From Archegozetes longisetosus (lineage: Eukaryota > Arthropoda > Arachnida > Sarcoptiformes > Trhypochthoniidae), in the NCBI GenBank assembly GCA_018873245.2, contig JAEMBT020000004.1, positions 3,830,573 to 3,894,572 of the forward strand: DNA of 64,000 nucleotides, read 5' to 3'. The notes beneath the pieces are model-generated. The model made no database searches. It saw only the letters and a list, made by a program, of their open reading frames with translations, and was not told the DNA's origin. How positions within the stretch are numbered: position 1 is the first letter of the stretch; each line of letters opens with the position of its first letter. The position numbers and the translations under genes are program-made. This document shows positions 46,459-58,500 of the stretch, piece by piece.

Positions 46459-49400
46459 TACAATGAGTCTTAAATCAACGTATAGTCCAAAAATGTGAAT
46501 AAATTATAAATTGAATGAATTGCCGATCTATTGAAAGCTGCATATAATAAATATTGATTAGAGCATAAATTATTCAACTTATACTAGATTATTAAAAATC
46601 GTATGAACAACTTTCAAACAATGGATTAAGATAGCTCTTCGAAGTTCAATAAATTCTATTCTCAATAATAAAATATTCATCATCTACTCTTGTATTACAA
46701 GAAGATTCAGATTTACATGAGCCGACTAACCATTTATTTTACCTCCAATCTAAACATTTAGGTAGGAGCTGTATTCTCTAGAAAATCATTTCCTCTATAC
46801 TCATGATAAGATTCAAGCCATTTATCCATTAACCATATTCCTCAGGCTCAAACTAGATAATAGTGGAATTTTTCTGAAGATTCGACGAAATTTTAAAAAT
46901 CTACATGATTCTTCATAAATCTTCACTCAATAAATATTCGTGAGTTATATGAAAAATGAGAGAATTAAAATGCAAAGGAAATTTCGTTTCACTTTTTGAT
47001 TTGATCAAAGGCTTTTATAATGATCTACCAAAGTTTAAAATTTTGATTATTTTTTCCTTAATTACATAAAAACGTATAAATCTCAAATTCTATTGAATCT
47101 TTGGAAAATTTTCACTTCTTGCCCATAGCTGAGTTTGAACCTGAGCCTGAGATATTATTAATGTATAACCATATAATGCATAACGGTAAATGGCTTCAGC
47201 TTTATAATGAATATAGAAGACATGATTCTCAAGAGAGTACAACTCCTACATAACTGGCGGTCAGCAATTTTATTAATCTTTTGAAGATGTCATCGCATAG
47301 CTTTTAAGCCACCAAAAAGATTTGAAATCTAAGCCCCAGCGATTTATCGTTCATCTGTTAAACATATTGGCAAAAAGCTCTGAAAATCTAATTGAATTTG
47401 TCAGGAAAAAGGTTGACACTTCCTCTTCCGCAATAAATGTAAAGTATGTTCAACAAGTTTTTCATCAGGCTTGAGAACTCTTTGAAAATTTTTTATAAGA
47501 TTTATCACAATTTCAACATTGCTTCCACATATAAGTGCCTCAGAATCTGAGGTTTATTTGTATATTTAAGAATTAAAGGGACTTAAATTTATAAAAACCT
47601 GAAGAGTTGATCGACAATATCAATCAAAGTATAATTTCTTTACTAAATTAGTTCATTGACTATCTTTAATCAAATAGTTTATGAAAGAAAAAGAAAAGTA
47701 TAGAGGTTTCAGATGAATTGTTCAGTTGTGATTGAAAAGAAGTTTTACTTAAAAGTAATAAATCATTTCATTATAAACTACCAAAACACAAAGTTTAGTG
47801 TTATTTATTTGATTAAGATTTACATGCATTAAAAAATATACAGAATCAAATTTAAAACTAACTCGAAAATAACTTAATTTTTTCTTACCGTTACTGAATG
47901 TTAAAATTGAATACAAAGAATTTGTCAGACAAAGTCTTAATGCCTTATAGTTGGTACTTGTTGGTTAAACTTGTTATTGCTGTAATTGTAAGAAATGATG
48001 TTGACTATAAAACAAGCAAAGTGATACTGATCCTAAATTTGATGGCCATCCCATTTTATGCCGTTATGGCGAGAAAAAACCAGACCCTTTCCTAACATTA
48101 ACAACTGATGAAACATTTACTCAATTTGGGAAATCAATTTTGATCTTACACTACATTCAAAGCTCTTTAAATGTCCTGTTTTACGCTCATATAATTTGAT
48201 TGAAAGTTATGCACAAATAATACAATCTACTTGAGATATTCGATGCTGTCCCATTTCATTTGTCAGGCATTCAAAAAATGAAACCTTCAAAAAGTTTAAT
48301 AAGTTAGGATTTTTCGATTCAGTTACAAATGAACCAAAACACATAAAGAAATTATATTTGTTGCAATCAAATTATATTATTGTAATAAAAACACAAGTTT
48401 TATTCACGTTTACAACTGATCACTACTTCTAGAATTATTGTTCTTTCAATTATGAATGTTATGTTTCTTTCTGAAAAACGTAGTCATTCATGATATAAAT
48501 CTAATTTTCTATTCTTATAAAACAATAATAACTATGAAATGACTCGAAAATTCAAAACCACGAAATAGGAGATAGATTTGAATGAAAAGTTTATGATTAA
48601 TAAAAATACTTTTCGATGATTTTCTTTTTTGAGACCAGCAATAACTATAAATGTGGTCATTCTGGATACTTTGAAAAATAAGTCACAATTATAACTTGAG
48701 GATCAGACATCAAAATATTCAGGTCAATATGTTGTACAACAGTATTCACAATAAAGGCATAAACTCTATCTGGATTTATACTTATCTAGAAAAGACCGAT
48801 TAACCTGAATTTTTTTAGAAAATTATTTTCTTTTAATATTGTCCATTTTCTCAATTTATTTCACACCAATAAAATTTTTTTCAAGGTTTAACATATTTCA
48901 AAAAATGTAGGTAAGCTGAAACTTCGATCATTAATGTAAATTTGTGCCTGGATTGTTTTTGGATAACTTGATAATCAAAAGATAAGGAAAACAAACAATG
49001 ATCACTTTGAAACTTTCAGAGTAGTATTGAGATTGAACCAAAATAAGTTGAATATTGAGATGTGACTGTATCGATAAATAAGATTACATTTCTAAAGCTC
49101 ATTTATTTTGCATTTGTTAATTTAGTTTTCAATCTGCTTTCATAGTTGGATAAATCAATGGTAGATCTAAAGTGTAAACGAATTTAGGTTACAAAAGAGC
49201 CTGCAATTTAATAATTTAAGTGCAACTCATTTGTTGAAGTTGTGATCTGCTCGTTTTCACATACTTTCAGCTTTATTTATTAATTATCAACAAGGAGCTA
49301 AAGCCTACACTTCTCTTATTTTTAGAATAATACCAAACTTTTGTATTTTGTAGTAAACTTTTGCGTCGTAGTTAGCCTGAAGAACGTCAGCGCATAGTAC

Positions 49401-49690
49401 TGATCATAAGACAGTTAAATTTAGTATTTATTATTACACTACTTCATAATTGTTATCTATTACATCAATCAGTAAATTTCGCCTTCACATTGAGAGTTTA
49501 ACAGAAACTTGAACCTTACAACTTTAACACTAACGCTTCAATTCTAATTAAAAATGATCTTATTTAAGAATTAATAAGTTGAATAAACAATACTTATAGA
49601 GAATTAAAATCAGTCAAAATGGAGTCAATTTTAATGTTCACCTTTCTAAATCTAATTTTTAAAGTGACACATTTTTTCAGCAGATTTATT
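46459..49690. other. Mostly gene-free stretch
   Basis: It contains the second tRNA-like repeat near 47120-47195. Short frames such as 47898-48095 lack family features and splice context. Nothing else was recognised. Confidence 0.4.
47120..47195 (-). repeat. Second copy of the tRNA-like repeat
   Basis: On the minus strand GGTTCAAACTC (47141-47131) resembles a tRNA B box and is followed by a GCTATGGGC tail. The copy at 7466-7545 has GGTTCGAGTCT and a GTACTGGGC tail. Upstream, both copies share a CGT(A/T)AT...TTA...ATACAT pattern at similar spacing. It is more worn than the first copy. A tRNA-derived SINE family is the best guess. Confidence 0.35.
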
Positions 49691-49694
49691 ATCG

Positions 49695-49845
49695 TTGACC
49701 AGGTAAACGGTATGCATTGATCCCAACTTATCCCTGGTGTGCTTGAATAAGATAAGAGAAACGAAACAGTTTTAAATAACTACAAACACAAATTAAAATA
49801 ATAGTAAGTTAGTCATTGTCGCGTAATCGATATCATAGTTTTAGC
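49695..49845. repeat. Diverged direct repeat shared with 54108-54232
   Basis: GACCAGGTAAACGGTATGCA... at 49698 and GACCAATAAATGTTACGCA... at 54108 begin blocks that align over about 130 bases. They share ATCCCTG(G/A)TG, GGATAAGATA-like and AATAATA(A)GTTAGT words. The 54.1 kb copy lies about 250 bases upstream of the first knottin gene. The 49.7 kb copy has no gene next to it in the same arrangement, so it may be a left-over of duplication or a dispersed repeat. Confidence 0.5.
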
Positions 49846-50579
49846 TGGACTACAGAAAACGTGGACGAGTATATATCCGATGTTGTGGACATAAATTATA
49901 CATCATTCGACTCATCTTAACCATACGATTTGACTGAGATCATACTCGAGAATTCGACATTTTTCGATCTAATGGGTCGGATTTCGATTTGAACGCTAAA
50001 AGATAGAACAAAGCATGCAGTAGTCAAATAGAACACTTGCGGCCTTAAAGTCACTTTCATGATCAACCCTAGGCTACTTTCACCTAATTTCCCTACCTTT
50101 GGATATACTGACAAATTTCAAGTTCTCTGTTAACAATGTCAAAACTTTTTAAGCCTCATTGCTCTTCTCACTTTCACAATCTCGCTAATCCCAAGCTTGT
50201 ATTTCGCTGAAATATTCCTGTACTTTATTTTGCAAAAGCATAATTCTAATCTAACGGTTTGTTTGTGTTTATGGGAAGTTTTAGCCCAATCATTTCAAAA
50301 GTTACCCTAAGGATGCAAATTTTCTATTCGACTTCTGTTTGTACTTTCTTATTTTTTAAGTAAAGCTCAGATTGAAATTCTTATAACGTCAAATTTTCGA
50401 ATTGACCTCGGATGACTTCGAATATGATCCCAATCGACTCGTATAGTTAAGACGAGCCGAATGATGTAAAACTTACACTCAACAAAGTTGGAAACACACT
50501 CGCCCACGTTTGATGTAACCCAACCGATGAATACACAACGTTTACGGTCAAATATCTGAATTTTTCCCATAAAATTACA

Positions 50580-51926
50580 TTATTGTGATAAATACTCGTT
50601 TTTCCATTTATCGAGATAATCTATAGAAACACTACTTCCACCGCAAACTATAACTACAATTGGCTTATCATTGCGATTATACAATTCGATCGCATTCTTA
50701 GCGATGCCAGTGTAAACAGCAGAGAGAGCTGCTCCACACGCGGGCTCTACTAAAAATTGGTGATTATCTGCAAACTCAAGACAGGCTTTGACTGCATTTT
50801 TATCTTCAACCAAGTAGGAAAGAATGGGTGGCTTTGATTCGCGATAATATTGACTCAATTTATCGCATATTCTTATGGGCGAAAGAGAAACAGCGATCCC
50901 ACTAGATTTTTGCAGTGTAACTGGATAGCCTCCAGACTTAACGCATTCATTAAAACTTGCAGTTCCTGTTGTTTCCATTGCTATAACTGGTACTGATGTC
51001 CACTTATGTTTACGCATGCCTTCAATTATTCCACAAAGAAGTCCTCCTCCACCACAACATGAGATAATCATTGCCGGTTCTTCTTCGAGATCTTCAGCTA
51101 TTTCGTCGATCATTGTCGAGTGACCAGACCTTAAGTAGTTATAAATTGATTGACTATTTTGTGAATGTTTTCACTGAAAAGATGTGTTGCTAAAAAGCTG
51201 AAGCATTTTTTGTATTTATGAATTTTTAACACAATTCTCGTATTAAAATTGCAAACTTAGTAATCTATAACAAGTCATGAATATTTTATTGGCGTTTCTT
51301 GTGTCAAGCTATAGATTGACTCATACCATAAGAGTGGATCGTCGAACGGATGTATATAGAATCTGCTTGGGTCTTTTTCAACTAGTTCAAGAGCCCTATT
51401 ATTTATATCAGCCGATGTTTGTCCAAACACTTCAACTGTTGCTCCGTATCTGATCAGAACATTAATTACTTTTTGTGACGCAATTTTAGGAACTATTATA
51501 CGAGACTTAATGCCTAACTTTCGCGATGCATATGCGACTGATAGACCAGCGTTTCCACCCGACGATGTGACCAACTCCTTATAACCCATATTGACTGCCT
51601 TGAAGAGTAAAAACTTTTCGTAAAACTAACACAAAATTACTTAGTAAACTCAAAGTAGAATAAGATATTGGTTGTCCCAATTTTCGAAACAGATTAGTTT
51701 AAAGTACTAAATTGTTCACAAAATATTCTTTTATTGGTTTTTAATTACTTACGTGTTGACAGAGTTGACTAATTCCTCTTAGTTTAAAGCTACCACTCGG
51801 TTGAGTATTCTCTAATTTGAGAAAAACTTTATTTGAAGCACAAAAGTCTTCCATTGAGATGCTTTCAATCAAAGGTGTTCTTATGAAAAGATCTGATTTG
51901 CATAAAGTGTTTGATTGAGAATTCAT
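50580..51926 (-). CDS. SDS: L-serine dehydratase / L-threonine deaminase
   Basis: This is a pyridoxal-phosphate enzyme of the cytosol that deaminates L-serine to pyruvate and L-threonine to 2-oxobutyrate. The exons in coding order are 51926-51753, 51598-51327 and 51129-50580. Joined, they give 331 residues, the usual length (about 327). The first intron is phase 0; the second splits a Trp codon (DDPLLW). Visible motifs: SGSFKLRG with the Schiff-base lysine K48; SSGGNAG 70-76; HPFDDPLLW about 141-149; the phosphate-binding GGGGLLCG 175-182; and a C-terminal CGGSS in the position of the conserved cofactor-contacting Cys/Ser. All donors are GTAAGT or GTATGA. Threonine synthase-like proteins and serine racemase share the fold. 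The length, the second-exon join WSGHS and the C-terminal motif fit SDS/SDSL best; SDS versus its paralogue SDSL cannot be settled by eye. Confidence 0.92.
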
Positions 51927-52150
51927 GTTTTCACGTACTTATAAGTTAATTGGCCTCAACAAATAATACTTTACTTAAAGTTAAACTTGACTTACAATGA
52001 ATTAATTGAAACTTAAAGGAATAAAGTAACAAGGCTTAATAGTTAAACATTTGTCTTAATTCGCATTCAAAGATAACAAAGTACAGTATCAGTTGTGGAG
52101 CATAAGTATTATGAAATAAATACTGTTAGAGAGCGTCACACCTAGCGTTC

Positions 52151-52180
52151 CCGACTGTCAGCGACTTAGCTGACAGTCGG
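52151..52180. repeat. Perfect 12-bp stem hairpin
   Basis: CCGACTGTCAGC and GCTGACAGTCGG form a perfect 12-bp inverted repeat around the six-base loop GACTTA. It lies about 225 bases upstream of the dehydratase start codon. It is unusually GC-rich for this DNA. Confidence 0.8.
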
Positions 52181-52227
52181 TGTTTTGGACTCCTGATTTT
52201 GGTGAGACCAGTAGTCAGCGGATGGGG

Positions 52228-52257
52228 TTTCCACTGGCATTACTGTGTCAGTGGAAA
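52228..52257. repeat. Second hairpin, 9-bp stem
   Basis: TTTCCACTG and CAGTGGAAA pair around a 12-base loop, 47 bases after the first hairpin. Together with GTCAGCG at 52157, 52214, 52335 and 52376 this makes a small structured cluster. Confidence 0.7.
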
Positions 52258-53498
52258 TTACTTTAAACCAGAATACTAAATACAGTGTAATATATCTAAT
52301 AATGTCTAAACCGAAAAATTAATAAAAAAGTTTTGTCAGCGATTTCAGCAATTTTTCTTTTCTACTTTCCCTTTTGTCAGCGAATGTTCCTGATAAAAGT
52401 TGGCAACGCTAATCATACCTAACTCTTTTATAACAATATCTGAAGGATAGATCATCAATGATATGTTTGAGCTTTTAAAGTTGTTTTTTATTCATAAGGA
52501 AATCATATTTTGATTAAATAAATTTGAGTCCGTACGAAAAGATTGATAATAGACTATCGAAACTTTGTATAATAGTTCGTCATTTTTGTGACTATTATTA
52601 GATTTACATCAATAGTTATCTTCGATATATAAACGTTTAACTTTTTTCGATGACTTAATACTAATTCGATAAAAAAATGTTCATTAAACATATTAAGCGT
52701 TACTCATTTAATGTTTATTTTGATTGAAAGTTTATTCAATTTTTTATGTTTACCCCACGATAGAGTATGCGCTCATCTGTTATGAGGAAAGTTTACTGCA
52801 ATGTTAAGAAGTCTTTGACACATCATTCATAACCCTATCATTCATATAATTAACTAATTACCCAATGTTTAAACAATACATCAAAGTTTCAATTCAAACT
52901 TACTGTTTGAAAACATGTTGTTTTAAAAAACATTCTCTTAAAGAAAATCTACTTTGTTCAAGTATTTTCCATGAAATTCTTTTTATTTAATGACAATTTT
53001 TCAACTATTAGGTCCGAAAAGCATCTAACTACATCGAATCTGGCCCGCAACACGAGTTAGGCTGCCTATCGCTGCACTAAACCTCAGTTGATATGATAGT
53101 GAAAATTTGCTCCTTAGTTGGTGACTTCCTTAGCCACGAGTGAGGCTTAAGTGTATGCTTGAATGAATTGAGTGGTATGAATGTTTGCTTTAACATCGAA
53201 CACTTGTGACAGAATCAGAAATGTCTCTACCTTCCAATGAAAATAATGAAATCTGTCGATTTTCTAAAAATTGTTTCATTAAATAACTATCATAACTGAG
53301 ACTGTGCAAGCTGTAATTAGAAAGATTTCGATGGACTAGTGCAGTATAGCCAGAATTCATTTTATTATATTTTTAATTAATTATTCTTAGCAAAGTTGAT
53401 GTCAAGATAAAACACCAGATGAAATATCTGAAAGAGCAACGACAAATTTTTTTACAGAAGATTGAATTTGAATTTTGAAGCTTGTTATTAAAAAGTAA

Positions 53499-53863
53499 TC
53501 AAATATTTGGTTGACATCGTCCACCAGCAGATCTCTCCAAATTGCAATGTAAATTTTGATCAGGACAACAAACACGACTGCCATACGGTTCACTGCAAAA
53601 TTCCCACTTTTCTGAACAAGTCTTAACACAAGTTCCACTGGCATTAATCGAGTCATCAATCAGCTGACATTTCAAGTGTTGATTTTCGCAGCATTTTATA
53701 CCTTTAGTACCACCGCAAACAGTTCCTTCTTTAGAGCATAGGAGATCTTCGCAAATAACTATTGGAACAAAATCATATAAATGTTATTGCGAGTCTATTT
53801 GAAATATAGAAACCTACCAGCAGCTAAAACTCCGCTAAAAATCAATATAATTAGCTTTGCCAT
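53499..53863 (-). CDS. Secreted double-knottin cysteine-rich peptide, paralog 1
   Basis: The exons are 53863-53818 (15 codons plus one base, a signal sequence MAKLIILIFSGVLAA) and 53758-53499, joined by a phase-1 intron of 59 bases (donor GTAGGT). The protein has 101 residues. The mature part has two modules with the inhibitor-cystine-knot spacing C-x6-C-x7/8-CC-x6-C-x9-12-C: first CSKEGTVCGG...CC...C...C, then CSEKWEFC...CC...C...C. An extra N-terminal Cys (ICED) leaves 13 cysteines, so one may stay free or form a dimer. Double knottins are known in arthropods as secreted channel- or receptor-binding peptides and as defence peptides; no function can be assigned here. The frame is intact. It is the tandem neighbour of a close paralog with the same exon plan. 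Confidence 0.88.
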
Positions 53864-53986
53864 CGTTGAGTTATCATTAGTACTAAGTTTATTTGATTAC
53901 TAGCTCTTATTTTTATAAAAATAGTAGCTAAATTATATATAAATCGCTCTCTCAGTTCAAATAATAATTCGCTTCATAACTCTATT

Positions 53987-54007
53987 CCATATGTTAGGTT
54001 CACATCT
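53987..54007 (-). promoter_or_regulatory. Upstream motif shared by the two knottin genes
   Basis: CCATATGTTAGGTTCACATC (plus strand) lies 124 bases upstream of the start codon of paralog 1. Paralog 2 has CCATATGTTAAATTCACATC at 55178. A GCGAC word follows about 25 bases further upstream in both. Other parts of the two upstream regions have diverged, so the motif may be under constraint or may only be a trace of the gene duplication. Confidence 0.5.
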
Positions 54008-54107
54008 TCAGAGATAACTTAGATAGAATCTGGCGACGACCTATGCCATATATGTTATTTCATATGAGTATAACTAAGCCTTTGCAAAGTGAACAATTCG
54101 TGTACCG

Positions 54108-54232
54108 TCGACCAATAAATGTTACGCATTAACTCCAGATCAATCCCTGATGCATTTGGATAAGATAGACAAGCATAAATTGAAATAATAAGTTAGTGAT
54201 TGCAAAGCTAATCTACACCATAGTGTTTGTTA
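54108..54232. repeat. Partner of the 49.7 kb direct repeat
   Basis: It aligns with 49695-49845 at moderate identity, in the same orientation. It lies between the two knottin genes, roughly 250 bases upstream of paralog 1. Confidence 0.5.
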
Positions 54233-54722
54233 CAGCATTAGTCAAATCTTTTCATTAACATAATAAGTTGATTAATCATTGATTATTGAGAATGCATTGA
54301 TTGATTAATATGAACGTACTTAACACAAATCCGAATGAGTTGTCGATTCCCAAAGCTTATGAACTCCTGTGCATCTTTTTAGTGTTAGTAAGTAGGTTGC
54401 ATTTATCCTTCGACCGTACTACCTATAAATTATTTGCTTCTATGAGATTACCTTCAAAGTGAAACAGTATTTGTAACTATTAAAATAATTGAGCTGTTCC
54501 AATCCTATTATTTTATTTAATGATGAGCAATGTTCAAACCGGAACTAGTTTGGAAAAATTTGCCCACACACAGTACAACTAAGTAAAGCTATACAAACGA
54601 AGTAGTAGGTGTAGCTCTTAATGTTTATACTCAAAAATCAACTTTAATGGTTAGACGCAACAAAACTAAATTATAGTTGAATTGACAAAAGTATAGCAAA
54701 ATTTGATTTGACATGAAAGTAG

Positions 54723-55089
54723 TTATGATATATTCTTTCTACACCTCCCACCAGCAGCTCTTTCATAAGCACACTCTAACTTCAAATCAGAGCAACACGG
54801 AATGTTTCCACCAATACTTCCGCACAAATCAAATTCCTCTAAGCATGTCTTAATACAAGTGCCACTAGCATTAACCGAATTGTCCACTAATTTGCATTCC
54901 AGATGATGATTTTCGCAGCATTTTATGCCTTTAGTGCCACCACAAACAGTTCCAGCCTTGGAGCATAAGGGTTCTTCACAAACGACTATTTAAACGAATA
55001 TTTCAATTGGATTAAAGCTGAAGTTTTGCATTTTGAAACTTACCAAATGTTAGAAATGCAACAAAAACTAATATAATTAGTTTATTCAT
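54723..55089 (-). CDS. Secreted double-knottin cysteine-rich peptide, paralog 2
   Basis: The exons are 55089-55044 (signal sequence MNKLIILVFVAFLTF) and 54985-54723, joined by a phase-1 intron of 58 bases (donor GTAAGT). The protein has 102 residues. It keeps the same 13 cysteines as paralog 1. The first module is nearly identical (CSKAGTVCGGTKGIKCCEN); the second has diverged more (CLEEFDLCGSIGGNIPCC...). Both end with a GGRC motif and a short basic or polar tail. The stronger conservation of module 1 than module 2 suggests that module 1 does the shared job, or that module 2 is adapting. The two genes lie head to tail about 860 bases apart and clearly arose by tandem duplication. No target can be assigned. 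Confidence 0.88.
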
Positions 55090-55177
55090 CTTTAATGTTA
55101 TGATTATGCAAGCTATATGACAATTGTTTTTGTTTAAGTAGCTACTAATTTCACGAGTGACGAGTAATATTTGTGCT

Positions 55178-55198
55178 CCATATGTTAAATTCACATCT
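55178..55198 (-). promoter_or_regulatory. Upstream motif of knottin paralog 2
   Basis: CCATATGTTAAATTCACATC lies 89 bases upstream of the start codon and matches the motif at 53987 upstream of paralog 1 at all but two positions. A GCGAC word lies just beyond it at about 55211. Confidence 0.5.
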
Positions 55199-55523
55199 CT
55201 TGGGATAAACGTTAGCGACAACTTATCTTTAAAACTCTGTTTGTATCTAAGAGTCAAATATAAATTAATCGCAAAGAGACAGAATTGAATAATTTATTCA
55301 TGGAGTGTAATCAAATTTATTCAAAGCTAACAGAATTGTATTTTCTCTTAACAATAAAAATGCAGTCTTAATAATTTTGAACTCTATCTGAACGTTATGT
55401 AGTGAAAGTTTTGGTATTTCTGCTGTAGGTCATTACGAATAAAAATTGTCAAGGTTTTAAACGTCAATAAACACAATTTTAAAAGTATCAAAAATCAAAC
55501 GATAGTTTAAATGAGACATAGAT

Positions 55524-58500
55524 TTAAATAGCATTAACGTTTTTGAGGAAGGTATCGATCAAACTTTGATATTCTTGAGGGTACTTAAAAAAATGACTGA
55601 CATGTGGAGAATTGTCCCAACATTTATGAAACACTTTAATACCAGATCTTCTCCAATCATCTATAGTCTTGAAAGTATTGGTGTAATTGGCCACTTCGTC
55701 GTTGCGTGAAAGTAAAACCAAAGTCGGGCAACGGAAGAAATGGTTATGAATGGCATCCGATGAAGTTATATAATGCTTTGTGGCGCAGTTGTAAAACAGT
55801 TTTAGGTGTGCTTTCATTGCTGTTGTGATACATCGTTGTAGTACAGAATTATTTGTTGATGCTTTCGATAGTCCAATAGCGGCTTCGTTCACATCCATCG
55901 CTGAGTCGTAAACGATTCCTAAAATTCAATCATTATCTTTAGAAATTTAAATCGGAAAATCTTCAAGGGCTTTCCCGACTTTCAGTAAGGTTTTGCTACA
56001 ATCTAATCAAATTAAATTTGAAATTCTAATCAATTGATTCATAGACCAGTCTGAAGGAGTTTCAGTCTAGTGGGAGGTGAACGCTATCGCAAATCATATG
56101 CTAATGAATCAATTGAATTTGAAACTAAGGTTTCTTTGGCGAGAACTTAATGTTCGATTAGTGATTTTTTACTACTGTTATTGAGTGTAGATACTTTTCT
56201 ATGGCTAACCTCCATTCTTAACTTTTAACCTTAAGTTGAATAAAACATAACAAAAATGATTAGGTTATGAACAAATATAGAAGGATTTAAGTATTAAAAT
56301 ATCAAAATATTTGAACTAAAGCTCTTATTTTGACTTTTCTCCACTGTCAAATGCAATATTTCATCAGATTATCCTCGAGTAATTGTGGCTCAAGTTTAGG
56401 CAACGTTTACTATCTCTTTACGAAGCACTGCGCCCTACAAAAATACTTAACCGATTCACCATAACTCCAAATCTTGATTATGTATCCCTAAAAAGATTCT
56501 GCTATTTAATTAAATGAGTGAAGTAAACATTCATTTTTATGAGTTCATCGCCAAAGCTATTGGATAAAGTTTATTTAATTAATTCCGCAGATTAATTTAA
56601 AAGTCTACCACGTATGAAACTTATTCTACAGTCTATACTGAGTACAGTTGACTATGCAGCTAAAAGCATTGATAATAACTATTTTCTCACTATAAGCGGG
56701 TCTACTATAACCGTACTTTTGCGAGTTTCGTGGGATCAGTACTCTATACAATGCAATGTGTTCACTATAACTGAAGATTCACCATAAGCAGGTTCACTAT
56801 ATCCAGGATAGACTGTATAAGTTTATCTACCTTTAAGTGATTGTTGTGTTTTGTTTAATATATATTGATTCTCGTGTTTCTTCAATTGCACGAACACTTC
56901 TCCCATTTGATAGGCCCCCACAGAAAATGCATGAAATATGAAAGTTGGGTAAAGAGAATCATTTTTCTTGAGAAAATCCACAATATTACTTGCTACAACT
57001 TGACTTCCTCTTAGTGGCAACAAAACATCGATCACTTGTACCTTAACTGTTAAAACATCAAAGCCTTTTTCAATGTATAAATTTCTGTATTTGTCTAAAT
57101 GTCTATCTTTGGCGAAGAGCCACGCGAATAGTATCAGAAGCGGCCGCTTCTCATCACTCTTGGCTGCTTTACAACAATGATACGTCAAATTTTGATTCAA
57201 TAAAAATTTTTTTCCACTTGAAGGCTATCAAAATTAAAGTTTAAAAAGGGGTCAATTTAATAAATATTTAAGAGAACGCAATTAAAGGTAAGATTTTTTT
57301 TACTATTATTGAGATAACAAACAGATAAATGGTTTTGATAATCTCAATTATAATCTAGAATTTGAACGTGTATGACATTGAAATTTCCAACACTTCGATA
57401 GAAAGTGAACTGATATTTTAGAAGGTTCACAATCATCGGATATATACGTTTGATAATGTTTTTTTAATTTTAGCTTCATTTTCGAGTTTAAAGATTTACT
57501 CTGAAAGTTGGCAGTTAAAATATGTGTTTGCAAATGTTGCATTCATTAATTAAGAAAAACTTACTACTCTGTAATTGATTCGCATTTATTTTTTACTTAT
57601 TTATTATTTATCGTCAATGGTACTTAAGTTTTAGCGAAAGTATAACTTCACTGAGGGCTAACTTTAATCACTTGAGGCTTAATTTCAAGTAACTACTTAT
57701 AGATTATTCATAAAAAATATTAACACTTATTAACCCTAAAGTTATTACTTGAGTTGAGTTAGTTTTGCCGATATGAAAATTGTCACTCAAATTATAACTT
57801 GAAAAAGTTATTGCTTAAGTAGTCTCTATGAATATGACATCAAACAAGAGTCAATAGAACTGAAGTAAATAAAGTAAAAGTTAGATATCTATGAGTAAAT
57901 TAGACTAATGTTGACGCAAAAGTCTAAAAGTGAATTGAGTTCGTGTCTACAATTGATGTTATCACTAAAATTTGTAGTTAAAACCAGGGAATTGAGTTTT
58001 TACATATCTCACTTGCTGCCAGTTATATACTAAAGGCATAGAAATGAACTCATGTATCTTAATTTGAACAACAATAATTAAATCTTTTATAGATTCAAAT
58101 TGATTAAATTGCTAAGTCTGTTCAAATATTATAAACTGTAAAATATGTTCTCTAATAAGTACTGCAGTTAATTTATTAGTTTGATGGCACGCTCTAAAAA
58201 GTGGTAGTAATATTGATTCTGTAGTAAACAAGTTACTTAAGTGCGTAACTCTGTACTTAGTTTGAGCTGATAGGATAAAAAGCATAAATAAATAACAGAA
58301 TGACAGTATATTTGAAATATGGGTAAAAGTGTAAAATAAGTCTTCTAACGGAATAGTTAAAGTTAACTTATTGAACTCGTACATAAATAATAGAAGTAAG
58401 CTTATTAACTATTAAACTGCTTCTGCAATCACACTGATCGTAAATGAAATCTGTTTAGAGCTAAATTAAGAGTTTTTAGTGATAAGTAAGTTTGTTTAGC

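Larger units (their letters stand above)
51927..53498. other. Intergenic region upstream of the dehydratase
   Basis: It holds two perfect hairpins and four GTCAGCG words between 52150 and 52385. The rest is AT-rich. A short GC-richer patch near 53030-53080 (CTGGCCCGCAACACGAG) may be a transposon remnant, but no ends were found. Confidence 0.45.

Noticed and set aside
47898-48095. 65-codon plus-strand frame as a transposase piece
   Set aside because: No catalytic or structural motif could be aligned with confidence.
57348-57542. 64-codon minus frame as first exon of the TMEM53-like gene
   Set aside because: No donor in the right phase; the exon at 58765-58634 with a GTAAGT donor joins in frame and fits better.
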